Origin: JACVRW01 sp963820315
GTDB lineage: Bacteria > Actinomycetota > Thermoleophilia > Solirubrobacterales > Thermoleophilaceae
Assembly: GCA_963820315.1 (NCBI GenBank)
Contig: CAWFZK010000019.1
Coordinates: 62,001-126,000 of the forward strand
Length of the DNA stretch: 64,000 nucleotides
Direction: 5' to 3'
Part shown: positions 18,845-27,625 of the stretch, piece after piece
Numbering within the stretch: position 1 is the stretch's first letter
How the letters are laid out: each line of letters begins with the position of its first letter
Made by a program: the position numbers and the translations under genes
The notes under the pieces: generated by a model
What the model was told of the DNA's origin: nothing
Databases searched by the model: none
The model's input: the letters and a program-made list of their open reading frames with translations, nothing else

Positions 18845-19995
18845 GGCAGCGCCGCCTCGATCTCCTCGATGCGCGCGTCCCAGGAGTGGCTCGCGGCCCG
18901 GCCCGAGCGCTGCCTGCGCAGCTCCGGCGTGTCGGCGGCCAGCTCTGCGTCGAGCGCCGCGGCCATGGCCTCCGCGTCGGCGGCCACGACGACGTCCTCG
19001 ACCCCCTCGAGCGCGGGCAGCGGCGTCGCCACCACCGGCAGCCCGGCGGCCAGGTACTCGTAGACCTTCATCGGGAAGACGCTGCTCGTGAGCGGGTTGA
19101 TCGCGTACGGGATGATCCCCGCCGCCGCGCCGCGCAGGACCGCCGGCAGCTCGTCGTGCGGGCGCTGGCCGAGCATGTGGATGTTCGCGACGCCCTCGAT
19201 CGCCGACAGGTCGGTGCCGGGGTCGCCGAGCCCGCGCGGGCCGACCAGCGCGATGCTCCACTCGGGGCGCAGGCGAGCGAGGCCCGCGATCAGGCCGAGG
19301 TCGAGCTTGGTCGCGACGAGCGCGCCGTGGAAGACGATCCGCGGCCGCGAGAGCGGCTCGATGCCGGGGTCCTCCGCTCCGGGCTCGAGCGCCGTGGAGA
19401 ACAGCGGCGTGTCCGCCACATTGGGCGCGTACAGGACGTGCCCTGCGATCCGCCCGAGCCGCTCCGCGAGCGAGCGCGCGCTCGCGATCACGAGGTCGGC
19501 GGCGCGTGCGAAGCGCTCCTCGGCGGCGCGGAAGGCGTCGGCGTCGACGCCCTTCTGGGCCGCGATGTCGTCGACGCAGTGGTAGACGACGAGCCGCGGC
19601 TCGAGCGCCGGGATCAGCTGCTCGGCCTGTGGCACGTAGCCCCACAGAATCGGTCGCTCCATGCCGAGCCGGCGTGCGGCGCGGCGCACCTGGCGGCGGA
19701 GCAGCCGGGCGTTGAGGCGGCGCAGCAGCGCGTGCCCGTGCAGCGGGATCACGAGCGGCGACAGCACGTGCACTCCCCCGCGCTCGCGCGGCTTCGAGAG
19801 GCCGCGCCGCAGCCGTCGCAGGATGCGGCGCACGTCGCGGCCGGCGAGCTGCGGCCGGCGCAGGCCGAGCGATTCCACGAACAGCACCTGGTTGCGCTGC
19901 GCGAGGCGGCCCATCAGGTGGTGCTGGTTCGTCGGCAGCTCTGCGTCCCAGTCGGCGAAGCCGACGCAGACGAGGTCCTGGCCCTCCAGCTTCAC
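18841..19995 (-). CDS. Glycosyltransferase, TuaH-like
   Basis: 384 residues in one frame from GTG 19995. It opens QDLVCVGFADWDAELPTNQH and VLFVESLGLRRPQL and carries PRLVVYHCVDDIAAQKGVDA, a layout seen in TuaH-type teichuronic acid glycosyltransferases. The donor domain has RIVFHGALVATKLDLGLIAG and PYAINPLTSSVFPMKVYEYL. It lies 1 base after the nucleotidyltransferase stop and overlaps the next gene by 4 bases. The sugar is not predictable. Confidence 0.82.
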   Translation of the reverse strand: MKLEGQDLVCVGFADWDAELPTNQHHLMGRLAQRNQVLFVESLGLRRPQLAGRDVRRILRRLRRGLSKPRERGGVHVLSPLVIPLHGHALLRRLNARLLRRQVRRAARRLGMERPILWGYVPQAEQLIPALEPRLVVYHCVDDIAAQKGVDADAFRAAEERFARAADLVIASARSLAERLGRIAGHVLYAPNVADTPLFSTALEPGAEDPGIEPLSRPRIVFHGALVATKLDLGLIAGLARLRPEWSIALVGPRGLGDPGTDLSAIEGVANIHMLGQRPHDELPAVLRGAAAGIIPYAINPLTSSVFPMKVYEYLAAGLPVVATPLPALEGVEDVVVAADAEAMAAALDAELAADTPELRRQRSGRAASHSWDARIEEIEAALP

Positions 19996-19996
19996 T

Positions 19997-20752
19997 TCAT
20001 CGCGACTCGCCGGGCAGGAAGCGATCGCGCATCCGCTCGAACTCGTCCATGGCCGTCTCGTAGTCGTCGTGGCGACCGATGTCGAGCCAGTAGTCCTCGC
20101 TGCGCATGGCGCGCACCGCCTCGCCCTTCTCGATCAGCCGCAGCACGAGATCTGGGAAGTCGAGCCGCTTGCCGGGCTCGACGAAGTCGAGCACGCGGCG
20201 CGCGAAGGCGTAGACGCCCATGCTGACCTCGTAGTGGTAGGTCGGCTTCTCGACGTAGCCGGTCAACCGCTCCGGGTCCGTGTAGTCGTTGAACTGGAGC
20301 ACTCCGAGCGAGATGTCGACGTCGCGCTTGTGCGCGGCGATCGTCGCCGCCGCCCCGCTCTCGACGTGCCCGCCCAGCAGCGCCGCGTAGTCGAGGTCGG
20401 TGAGCACGTCGCCGTTCATCACGAGGAAGTGCTCGCCGAGGTCGTCCAGCGAGGCGAGCGCTCCGGCCGTGCCGAGCGGCTCGTCCTCGCGGTAGTAGTC
20501 GATATTGAGGCCGTACTTCGAGCCGTCGCCGAAGAACACCTCGATCAGCTCGGCGAGGTGGCCGGTGACGATCGTGACGCGCTCGAAGCGATGGCGCGCG
20601 AGCTGGCGAATGATCACGTCGAGGATCGGGCGGTCGCCGACCGGCATCAACGGCTTCGGCAGAACCGTCGTGTAGGGGCGCATGCGCATCCCCAGGCCTC
20701 CGGCGAGGATCACCGCGCGGCGCTGACTGGAGGGTGCTCCGTTCTCGCTCAC
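19997..20752 (-). CDS. Sugar-1-phosphate nucleotidyltransferase
   Basis: 251 residues from GTG 20752. It has the nucleotide-binding signature AVILAGGLGMRMRPYTTVLP with KPLMPVGDRP, then FLVMNGDVLTDLDYAALL (metal-binding Asp), YVEKPTYHYEVSMGVYAFAR and EDYWLDIGRHDDYETAMDEF. This matches NTP-transferases such as mannose-1-phosphate guanylyltransferase or glucose-1-phosphate thymidylyltransferase without the C-terminal beta-helix. It would supply the activated sugar for the adjacent transferases. The longer frame upstream to 20890 is Arg/Ala-rich and lies inside the PHP phosphatase, so I rejected it. Confidence 0.9.
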   Translation of the reverse strand: MSENGAPSSQRRAVILAGGLGMRMRPYTTVLPKPLMPVGDRPILDVIIRQLARHRFERVTIVTGHLAELIEVFFGDGSKYGLNIDYYREDEPLGTAGALASLDDLGEHFLVMNGDVLTDLDYAALLGGHVESGAAATIAAHKRDVDISLGVLQFNDYTDPERLTGYVEKPTYHYEVSMGVYAFARRVLDFVEPGKRLDFPDLVLRLIEKGEAVRAMRSEDYWLDIGRHDDYETAMDEFERMRDRFLPGESR

Positions 20753-20763
20753 GCGGCCGCAGC

Positions 20764-21558
20764 CTAAACGGAGCCGCGGCCCGACCGCCATGGCAGCCGC
20801 ACGCCGCGCCGGCGCGCGCCCGGCGGCGGCGGCGCGGGCGGCAGCGGATCGCCCGCGACGAGCGCGCGCGGAACGTCCTCGGCGAGCCACTCGATCTGGC
20901 CGGCGAGGCCGGGCAGGCCGTCGGAAGCCCGCAGCAGGGCCGTGCGCAGCAGCGGCGGCCGGCGCACCGCGTCGTGTGCGTCCGAGGCGGCGTCGTGGAT
21001 CAGGCCGCGGCTCGCGAGCACGGCGGTGAGCTTGCGCACCGTGCCGCCGAAGCCGCCACCGTAGGAGGAGGCGGTCACGGAGGTCGCCACCCCACCGGCC
21101 ACGAGCCGCGCCAGCCGATCGGGGTCGCGGTGGAAGGAGGGACAGCGCTCGGGATGGGCGAGCACGACGCCGAGGCCCAGCCCGTGGACGCGCTCGATCG
21201 CCTCCTCGAGCTCGCCGCCGACGGCCGCGAGCGGCGCCTCGAGCAGCAGGTTGGGGCCGCCGCCGAGCGTGAGCGCGCGCAGCTCGTCGTCCTCGAGCCT
21301 CGGAAGCATGTCGTGAGCGACCTCGGCGCCGGGCTTCACCTCGACGCGGACGCCCGCCTCCCTCAGCGCGTCGTTGACGCGGGCCACTCCAGCGGCGATC
21401 ACGCCCGAGTCGTTCGGGAAGCCGTGGCTCACGTGCGGGGTCGCCACCAGCACGGTCGTGCCGTCACCCGCGGCCGCGCGCGCCAGTTCGAGCGAGCCGT
21501 CCAGCTTGAAGGGGCCGTCGTCGATCCCCGGCAGCACGTGACAGTGGATGTCGATCAC
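20764..21558 (-). CDS. CpsB/Wzb-type tyrosine phosphatase (PHP family)
   Basis: 264 residues from GTG 21558. The opening IDIHCHVLPGIDDGP has the H-x-H metal motif of PHP phosphatases. It continues with VLVATPHVSHGFP, VKPGAEVAHDML, LLLEAPLAAVGGELEEAIER, VVLAHPERCPSF and IHDAASDAHDAVRRPPLL, the full metal-ligand set. CpsB enzymes remove phosphate from the BY-kinase tyrosine cluster and so control EPS chain length and export. The start overlaps the upstream glycosyltransferase stop (GTGA), so they are translationally coupled. The C-terminal 15 residues are Pro/Arg-rich. Confidence 0.9.
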   Translation of the reverse strand: MIDIHCHVLPGIDDGPFKLDGSLELARAAAGDGTTVLVATPHVSHGFPNDSGVIAAGVARVNDALREAGVRVEVKPGAEVAHDMLPRLEDDELRALTLGGGPNLLLEAPLAAVGGELEEAIERVHGLGLGVVLAHPERCPSFHRDPDRLARLVAGGVATSVTASSYGGGFGGTVRKLTAVLASRGLIHDAASDAHDAVRRPPLLRTALLRASDGLPGLAGQIEWLAEDVPRALVAGDPLPPAPPPPGARRRGVRLPWRSGRGSV

Positions 21559-22700
21559 GAGCGCGCGGCGTCGCGTACGAGCCGGTCGAAGGAGTCCTCG
21601 ACGCGCACACGGTCGTAGCGCACCTCGGCGTGCGCGCGCGCCCGCTCTCCCTCGGCGCGGCGGCGCTCGGGATCCGCGCGGTACTGCTCGAGCGTGCGCG
21701 CGAGCGCATGCGGGTCGTCGGCCGGCGAGATGACCGTGCCGGTGCCGTCGACGAGCATGTCGGCGGCGCCCTGGGGGGCCGTCGAAACCACCGGGCGCGC
21801 GGCGAGCTGGGCCATCACGATCGAGCCGGGCGCCCCCTCGGTCGGGGCCGGGGCGCAGAGCGCGACGTCGAAGGCGGACAGCACCTTCCCCGCGAATCCG
21901 CGCGGCGTCGGCATGAAGCGCACGCGCTGCGGGTCGCGGCCGGCGAGGTCGCGCAGGCGCGGCTCGTCGTCGCCGTCGCCCGCCAGCACCAGCAGCACGT
22001 CGCCGTCGAGATCCGCGAGTGACTCGATCAGCACGTCGTTGCGCTTCTTCGGGTGCAGGCGCGAGACGGTGCCGATCACGAAGGTGCCGTCCTTCGCCCC
22101 CCACTCGGAGCGGAAGCGCTCGCGCGCCTCGGCGTCGAACTGGATCTCGGCGACGTCCATCGCGTTCGGAACGATTTCGATCTTGTCGCCCGGCACGCCG
22201 AGCTCCTCGATCGAGCGCTTGGTGCCGGCCGAGATCGCCGCGATGCGCGCAGCTCGCCGGGCGGCCAGCCGGTACAGGAGCCGCGGCAGCCCGCGCCGGA
22301 ACTCGAACGGCACCGGGCCCCACTCGGCCCAGACGACCGTGCGCGCGAGCCGGCGCGGCACGAGCGCCGCCATCAGCTGCTCCTTCTTGTAGTGGACGAG
22401 CAGCACGTCGATCGGGCCGTTCTCGGCACGCTCGCGGCGCAGCTCGCGCAGCAGCCGCACCAGCCAGGGCAGGAAGCCGAGCGCGACCTTCACGACCGAG
22501 CGCCGCGACAGCTTCGGCCCGAGGTCGACCTCGCGCACCGGCACCCCGGTCCCCTCGGCGATCTCGGGGAAGTTCGTGAGCAGCTTGACGCGCGCGCCGC
22601 GCTCGGCGAGCCCGTGCATGAGGTCGACGTTCGAGTACTCGGCGCCGCCCTTCTCGCCGGTCGTCTGGACCGAGACGACGTGTAGCGGTGCGCCTGCCAT
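21555..22700 (-). CDS. Glycosyltransferase family 4
   Basis: 381 residues from ATG 22700. It has the N-terminal loop VVSVQTTGEKGGAEYSNVDL, AAISAGTKRSIEELGV, IEIVPNAMDVAEIQFDAEAR, FVIGTVSRLHPKKRNDVLIE (donor site Arg and Lys) and APAPTEGAPGSIVMAQLAAR in place of the common E-x7-E. It is the first gene of a minus-strand operon (transferase, PHP phosphatase, nucleotidyltransferase, TuaH-like transferase, transferase) running to 17712. A 26-base gap separates it from the divergent deacetylase, so promoters overlap. Confidence 0.87.
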   Translation of the reverse strand: MAGAPLHVVSVQTTGEKGGAEYSNVDLMHGLAERGARVKLLTNFPEIAEGTGVPVREVDLGPKLSRRSVVKVALGFLPWLVRLLRELRRERAENGPIDVLLVHYKKEQLMAALVPRRLARTVVWAEWGPVPFEFRRGLPRLLYRLAARRAARIAAISAGTKRSIEELGVPGDKIEIVPNAMDVAEIQFDAEARERFRSEWGAKDGTFVIGTVSRLHPKKRNDVLIESLADLDGDVLLVLAGDGDDEPRLRDLAGRDPQRVRFMPTPRGFAGKVLSAFDVALCAPAPTEGAPGSIVMAQLAARPVVSTAPQGAADMLVDGTGTVISPADDPHALARTLEQYRADPERRRAEGERARAHAEVRYDRVRVEDSFDRLVRDAARS

Positions 22701-22726
22701 GCGCGCTGAGCATAGAGTTGCGGGAC

Positions 22727-23727
22727 GTGACGCCGGAGGAGGTGCGCACCGGCCGGCTGTTGCTCGGTCTCCTCGGGCCGGAGGACTGTCGTGCCGAACG
22801 GCCCGGCACTCCAGCGTGCTGTCCGCAGCCGACCGGTGCCGGCCGAGCCGGTGCGCCTCGCCGAGGCGATGGGCCTGAGGGGAGGCATCCTGTCGCTCGA
22901 ACGCGGGCTGATCAAGCCCATGGCAGCGGGCCGGCGCGAGGCACTCGGGGACGGGGTCGCCGCCGAGCCGCCGCGGATCCTGGTCCGGGTCGATGAGTTC
23001 CCACACGCACAGGTGTGGGACGAGCCCGAGCGATACGGCAACGACGCCTTCCGGCGGCTGCACCGGATTCTGCGCGACGCGGGCGTCCCCTATCTACTCG
23101 CTGTGAGCTCGCGCCCGTGCCACGCATATCTCGACCCCTCCGCCGAGGGCGACCGCCCGCTCACCGCGGAAGAGCGCGAGCTGCTCGCCGAGGCATTCGC
23201 GGAGGGCGCCGAGCCCGCCTCGCACGGGCTCACCCATCGCACCCGCGCCCGGCGACCACGGCACCGCTCGGAGCTCCGCGGGCTCAGCGAGCCCGCGCTG
23301 ACCGCATTGCTGACGCGCGCCGATGAGGAGCTCGAGGCGGCGGGGATCCGACCTCGGATTTTCGTGCCGCCTTTCAACCGCTTCGACGCCCGCCAGCTCC
23401 CGGTACTCTCCGAGCGCTTCGAGGTCGTCTGCGGCGGACCGGAGAGCGTGCCGCTGATCGGCTTCCTACGCGGCCCGGTCTGGCGCGGCGAGACCGTCTA
23501 CTTTCCGAGCTATCCGCCGCTCTACGGCCATGCCGGCGCAATCGAGGCCGCGCTCGGCGGGCTCACGGCGAGCGCTGCAGGTCTGTGGTTGCAGCTGACC
23601 CTGCATCTCGGCTGGGAGGCGGACCAAGGCTTTACGGCACTGCCGGCGCCTGGCGGAGGCCGTAGCCCCCTATGCCCGGCCCTGGAGCGAGTTCCTTGCC
23701 GCCGTCGAGTCCAGCAGCGGGAGCTAG
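22727..23727 (+). CDS. DUF2334-like polysaccharide deacetylase, two frameshifts
   Basis: From GTG 22727 (TPEEVRTGRLLLGLLGPEDC) the frame changes near 22790 into EAMGLRGGILSLERGLIKPM, PPRILVRVDEFPHAQVWDEP (metal-binding Asp-Glu), RILRDAGVPYLLAVSSRPCH, EPASHGLTHRTRARRP (His motif) and RPRIFVPPFNRFDARQLPVL. A second change near 23643 leads to RRLAEAVAPYARPWSEFLAA and a TAG at 23725-23727. The fold is that of DUF2334/NodB-like sugar deacetylases, about 333 residues. It is convergent with the DegT aminotransferase, overlapping by 4 bases. Confidence 0.75.
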
Positions 23728-24902
23728 CCGAGCTCGGCGAGCGACTGCCGCAGCGCCTCGACCACCCGGTCCTGGCGCTCGTCGCCGAGGTGCGGGTAGA
23801 GCGGCAGCGTCAGCTGCGTGGCGGCCGCGAGCTCGCAGCGCGGCAGCGAGGCGCCCCGGTCCGCGTAGGCGCTGAACTGCGAGATCGACGGGTAGAGCAC
23901 CGTCGTCTGGACGCCGTGCTTGTCGGCGAGCATCGTGCGCAGCGGATCGCGCAGCTCGGGGTTGCGCAGCATCACCGGCATCACGTAGCAGGAGCTCCGC
24001 CCGACCTCCTCGTCGCTGTAGGGGAGCACGAGCGCGTCCTCGTCCGCGAGCAGCTCGCGATAGCGCCGCGTGACCGCGCGGCGGGCCTCGATGTCGGCGG
24101 CGAGTCCCGGCAGGCGCGCCGACAGCAGCGCCGCGCGCGGCTCGTCGAGGCGGTAGTTGTAGCCGAGCCCGACCACGTCGTAGCCGAGGCTGTGGCCGCG
24201 GTGGCGGTCCCAGGTCCCGCTCGTCATCGCGTGCGAGCGCCGGCTGCGCGCGAACTCGGCCACCTCGTCGTCGTGGGTCGCGAGCAGGCCGCCCTCGCCG
24301 CAGGACAGGATCTTGTTCGAGAAGAAGCTGAACGCGCCGGCGAGGCCGACCGTGCCGAGCATCGTCTTGCCGTCCTCCGCGAAGGCGTCCGGCGAGTGCG
24401 CCGCGTCCTCGAGCAGCGCGATGCCGCGCTCGGCGCAGATCGCCCTCAGCTCCTCGAGCGCCGCGCCGTAGCCGCCGTAGTGGACCGCGCAGACCGCCTT
24501 GGTGCGGCCCGTGATGCGCCCCAGCACGTCCTCGGGATCGATGCCCAGGTCGTCCTGGCCGACGATCTCGGCGAGCACCGGCTCCGCGCCGCAGTAGCGC
24601 GCCGCGGCGGCCGTGGCCACGAAGGTGATGCCGGGCACGATCACCTCGTCGCCGGGACCGACGCCGGCGGCGAGATAGGCGAGGTGGAGCGCCGAGGTGC
24701 AGCTGCTCATCGCGATCGCGTGCGGCACGCCGAGGTGCTCCGCGAACTCCGCCTCGAACTCCTGCGTGCGCGGGCCGAGCGTGAGCCAGCCGGTGCGCAG
24801 CGTGTCCGCAACGGCCTCGACGACGCTCTCGTCGAGCTGCACGTCGAAGACGGGGATGCGCTCGGGCTCATGCGGAAGCACCCGGCTCGGCCGGGTGCGC
24901 AC
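23724..24902 (-). CDS. DegT/DnrJ/EryC1/StrS sugar aminotransferase
   Basis: 392 residues. PLP-enzyme motifs of the sugar aminotransferase family: TGWLTLGPRTQEFEAEFAEH, AMSSCTSALHLAYLAAGVGP, GDEVIVPGITFVATAAAARY, VHYGGYGAALEELRAI, ALLEDAAHSPDAF and FSFFSNKILSCGEGGLLATH with the PLP lysine in SNK. It makes an amino sugar from a keto-sugar nucleotide for the EPS. The GTG at 24902 lies inside the reading frame of the upstream glycosyltransferase, which probably ends near there in the true sequence. Confidence 0.9.
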   Translation of the reverse strand: MRTRPSRVLPHEPERIPVFDVQLDESVVEAVADTLRTGWLTLGPRTQEFEAEFAEHLGVPHAIAMSSCTSALHLAYLAAGVGPGDEVIVPGITFVATAAAARYCGAEPVLAEIVGQDDLGIDPEDVLGRITGRTKAVCAVHYGGYGAALEELRAICAERGIALLEDAAHSPDAFAEDGKTMLGTVGLAGAFSFFSNKILSCGEGGLLATHDDEVAEFARSRRSHAMTSGTWDRHRGHSLGYDVVGLGYNYRLDEPRAALLSARLPGLAADIEARRAVTRRYRELLADEDALVLPYSDEEVGRSSCYVMPVMLRNPELRDPLRTMLADKHGVQTTVLYPSISQFSAYADRGASLPRCELAAATQLTLPLYPHLGDERQDRVVEALRQSLAELG

Positions 24903-25963
24903 CGATGGTTCACGGGCTCCATCCCGTAGGCGCGCAGGTGCGCTTCGACGAGGCCGGCCTCCATGTCGTCGGGCACCGGCGCCATCGTCAGCGCCCGCTC
25001 GATGGCGGCGGCAAGCGGGCGGGCCTCGCCGGGCGGGACCGCGATCGTGGCGAGCTCACCGAGCCCGCCGACGTCGCTCGCGACCGTGCGTGCGCCCACC
25101 TTGCGCGCAAGCGCGAGGATGCCGCTCTGGCTTGCTCGCTCGTAGGGACAGACGATCACGTCGGCGGCGGCGAGGATAGCCACGAACTCGGCCAGAGGTA
25201 CGTACTCGGTCGTCCACGAGACCGGCACGCCCAGCGCAGCGGCGAGCTCGCGGCAGCGCTCGAGGTCGCCCTTGTCCTCGCCGACGACCGCGAGCCGGTG
25301 CTCGCGCTCGATCAGCGCCGAGGCCTCGATGGCGAGGTCGAGCCGCTTGTCGGGGCGGATCTGGCCGGCGAACAGGACCACCGGCAGCCCGTCCGCCGAC
25401 CAGCGCTCCTTCCAGCGCGCGACGGCATCGCCGTCGACGGGTGGCGAGTACTGGGCGAGCGGGGACACGAACGCGCGCGCCCCCATCTCCTCGATCCGGG
25501 CGGCGTCCTGCCGGGAGAAGACGATCACGGCATCGACCAGGCGCATGTCGAGCCGGAACAGCGCGTCGTCGGCGCGCCGGTCCGAGCGCGAGAAGGTGTT
25601 GTGGCGGCTCTGAACCACGCGCTTGCCGCCGAGCCTCTGGGTCAGCAGCAGCAGCGAGACGATCGGCGTCTTGAACTCGCCCTGGAAGTGGAAGACCTCG
25701 CCGCGCCGCACCGCGCGCGCCAGGTGCGGCACCGTGCGCAGCAGCCAGTTCCCGAGGATCCGCGCGCGCCGCAGCGGCCCCTCCGAGTCGCGGTACCAGC
25801 GCACGCACTGGCACACCCGCACGCCCGGCCCGGGCAGCAGCTCCGCGTCGTCCGCCGTGTGGAGGACGACCTCCTCGCCATGGCGCGCGAGCGCCTCGGC
25901 CACCGCCACCGCATGCTGATAGACGCCGCCCCGCCCGCCCGCCTCCACGATGTGGATGCGCAC
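24707..25963 (-). CDS. Glycosyltransferase family 4; 3' end probably frameshifted
   Basis: MRIHIVEAGGRGGVYQHAVA at 25963 opens a family 4 enzyme. It has GEVFHFQGEFKTPIVSLLLL, VVQSRHNTFSRSD, VIVFSRQDAARIEEMGARAF, LPVVLFAGQIRPDKRLDLAI and VIVCPYERASQSGILALARK. Homologous sequence seems to end near HLRAYGMEPVNHR (about 24910). The remaining 65 residues are low-complexity and lie over the aminotransferase start in another frame, so one base is probably lost or gained near 24900. It starts 13 bases after the MaoC gene on the same strand. Confidence 0.8.
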   Translation of the reverse strand: MRIHIVEAGGRGGVYQHAVAVAEALARHGEEVVLHTADDAELLPGPGVRVCQCVRWYRDSEGPLRRARILGNWLLRTVPHLARAVRRGEVFHFQGEFKTPIVSLLLLTQRLGGKRVVQSRHNTFSRSDRRADDALFRLDMRLVDAVIVFSRQDAARIEEMGARAFVSPLAQYSPPVDGDAVARWKERWSADGLPVVLFAGQIRPDKRLDLAIEASALIEREHRLAVVGEDKGDLERCRELAAALGVPVSWTTEYVPLAEFVAILAAADVIVCPYERASQSGILALARKVGARTVASDVGGLGELATIAVPPGEARPLAAAIERALTMAPVPDDMEAGLVEAHLRAYGMEPVNHRCAPGRAGCFRMSPSASPSSTCSSTRASSRPLRTRCAPAGSRSARARRSSRRSSRSTSACRTRSR

Positions 25964-25976
25964 CGGGCCGGCCTCG

Positions 25977-26477
25977 CTAGCCCGCGTCGGCGCGCCGCGG
26001 TACCAGCACCGCGCGCTTGAACTCGGCCACGAGCGTGCCGTCCTGCTTGAAGACGCGCGTGTGCACCTTCACGACACCGCGGTCGGGCTTCGACTGCGAC
26101 GGGCGCACGTCGAGCACCTCCGACTCGGCGAACAGCGTGTCGCCGTGGAACACGGGCGCCGGGTGCGAGAGCTCCTCGGTGGCGAGGTTGGCGATCGCCT
26201 TGCCGGAGACGTCGGCGACCGACATGCCGAGCGCGAGCGAGTAGACGAGCGGGCCGACGACCACGTTGCGGCCCTGCTGCGACTCCGCCGCGTACACGTC
26301 GTTGATGTGCAGCGGGTGGTGGTTCATCGTCAGCAGGCAGAAGAGATGGTCGTCCGCCTCGGTCACCGTCTTGGCGGGCCAGTGCTTGTACACGGCGCCG
26401 ACCTCGAAGTCCTCGAGGTAGCGCCCGTACGGTCGCGCCCCCGAGGCCTCGCGCTCGGCCTGGTTCGTCTCGGTCAT
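25977..26477 (-). CDS. MaoC-like (R)-specific enoyl-CoA hydratase
   Basis: 166 residues, one hot-dog domain, from ATG 26477 with GAGGA about 5 bases upstream. ARPYGRYLEDFEVGAVYKHW is followed by ADDHLFCLLTMNHHPLHIND, a variant of the hydratase-2 motif (Asp and His catalytic), then GRNVVVGPLVYSLALGMSVA and PAPVFHGDTLFAESEVLDVR. Next to a malyl/methylmalyl-CoA lyase, the likely substrate is mesaconyl-CoA or a related C5 enoyl-CoA. It is divergent from the lyase and shares the 26498-26513 operator. A CoA-enzyme role outside this pathway is possible. Confidence 0.85.
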   Translation of the reverse strand: MTETNQAEREASGARPYGRYLEDFEVGAVYKHWPAKTVTEADDHLFCLLTMNHHPLHINDVYAAESQQGRNVVVGPLVYSLALGMSVADVSGKAIANLATEELSHPAPVFHGDTLFAESEVLDVRPSQSKPDRGVVKVHTRVFKQDGTLVAEFKRAVLVPRRADAG

Positions 26478-26497
26478 GGAGTCCTCATCGGCGTTGG

Positions 26498-26513
26498 TTG
26501 ACTGGTCAGTCAA
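26498..26513. promoter_or_regulatory. TetR-type operator between MaoC and malyl-CoA lyase genes
   Basis: TTGACTGGTCAGTCAA is a 16-base inverted repeat (TTGACTG/CAGTCAA around GT). It lies 20 bases upstream of the MaoC start and 41 bases upstream of the lyase start, so one bound repressor could cover both promoters. The outer half-sites TTGACT/AGTCAA with a 4-base centre are identical to those in the palindrome in front of the acyl-CoA dehydrogenase at 62784-62807. The regulator gene is not in the window. Confidence 0.65.
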
Positions 26514-26554
26514 TGGGACGCGGAATCGTATCGCCAGGTAGATTCCGTCGCCGA

Positions 26555-27613
26555 ATGCGCAACCCAAGAGACTTCCTCAAGCCCCTCGCCATCGGCGCGC
26601 CCGAGCCGCTGCGGGAGATCCCGGTCAAGCCGTCGCGCATGATCCACTTCCTCGACTTCTCGAACGAGAAGATGGTGGCGAAGGCTCCCGAGATCGCGCC
26701 GCAGGTCGACATCCTGCTCGGGAACCTCGAGGACGCGGTGCCGGTGGACCGCAAGCTGGCCGCGCGCGAGGGGCTGATCCGCGTGGGCCGCGAGATGGAC
26801 CTCGGCGACACCGCGCTGTGGACGCGCGTGAACGCCCTCGAGAGCCCCTGGGTGCTCGACGACCTGACCGAGATCGTGAGCGAGATCGGCGACCGGCTCG
26901 AGGTCGTGATGGTGCCCAAGGTCGAGGGGCCGTGGGACATCCACTACGTGGACCGGCTGCTCGCCCAGCTCGAGGCGAAGGCCGGGCTCGAGCGGCCGCT
27001 GCTCGTGCACGCGATCCTCGAGACGGCCCAGGGCGTCACGAACCTCGAGGAGATCGCCACGGCGAGCCCGCGGATGCAGGGCATGAGCTTCGGCCCGGCC
27101 GACCTCGCCGCCAACCGGCGCATGAAGACGACGCGCGTGGGCGGCGGCCACCCCGGCTACCGCGTGATCGCCGATCCGCCGGAGGACGGCTCCGACGCCC
27201 CGCGGGCGAGCGCCCAGCAGGACCCCTGGCACTACTCGATCGCGCGCATGGTCGACGCCTGCGCCGGCGCCGGGATCCTGCCCTTCTACGGGCCCTTCGG
27301 GGACATCCGCGACGTCGAGGGCTGCGAGACGCAGTTCCGCGCCGCCTTCCTGCTCGGCTGCGTCGGCGCCTGGTCGCTCCACCCCGCGCAGATCGACATC
27401 GCCAAGAAGGTCTTCTCCCCCGATCCGGAGGAGGTCAAGTTCGCCAAGCGCGTGATCGAGGCGATCCCGGATGGCCGCGGGGTTCACATGATCGACGGCA
27501 AGATGCAGGACGACGCCACCTGGAAGCAGTGCCGGGTGATGGTCGACCTGGCCGAGATGCTGGCTCGCAAGGATCCGGAGCTGGCCGAGGCTTACGAGCT
27601 CCAGCCCGCCTAG
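26555..27613 (+). CDS. mcl: Malyl-CoA/beta-methylmalyl-CoA lyase (CitE superfamily)
   Basis: 352 residues from ATG 26555. The opening FLKPLAIGAPEPLREIPVKP is what I recall of Chloroflexus-type Mcl. It continues with DILLGNLEDAVPVDRKLAAR, VMVPKVEGPWDIHYVD, HAILETAQGVTNLEEIA, SFGPADLAANRRMKTTRVGG, PFYGPFGDIRDVEGCETQFR and GVHMIDGKMQDDATWKQCRV. The Mg-binding Glu and Asp of the family are in place. It cleaves or forms malyl-CoA (acetyl-CoA plus glyoxylate), methylmalyl-CoA (propionyl-CoA plus glyoxylate) and often citramalyl-CoA. TAGATT ends 10 bases before the ATG with no ribosome-binding site, suggesting a leaderless mRNA. Confidence 0.9.
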   Translation: MRNPRDFLKPLAIGAPEPLREIPVKPSRMIHFLDFSNEKMVAKAPEIAPQVDILLGNLEDAVPVDRKLAAREGLIRVGREMDLGDTALWTRVNALESPWVLDDLTEIVSEIGDRLEVVMVPKVEGPWDIHYVDRLLAQLEAKAGLERPLLVHAILETAQGVTNLEEIATASPRMQGMSFGPADLAANRRMKTTRVGGGHPGYRVIADPPEDGSDAPRASAQQDPWHYSIARMVDACAGAGILPFYGPFGDIRDVEGCETQFRAAFLLGCVGAWSLHPAQIDIAKKVFSPDPEEVKFAKRVIEAIPDGRGVHMIDGKMQDDATWKQCRVMVDLAEMLARKDPELAEAYELQPA

Positions 27614-27625
27614 GCGGGCACGCGC

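Noticed and set aside
20753..20890. N-terminal extension of the nucleotidyltransferase
   Set aside because: The 46 extra residues are Arg/Ala low-complexity and lie within the PHP phosphatase frame; GTG 20752 directly precedes the conserved nucleotide-binding start.
24707..24900. Long real overlap of glycosyltransferase and aminotransferase
   Set aside because: The glycosyltransferase's last 65 residues are low-complexity and non-homologous; a frame change near 24900 explains the overlap better.
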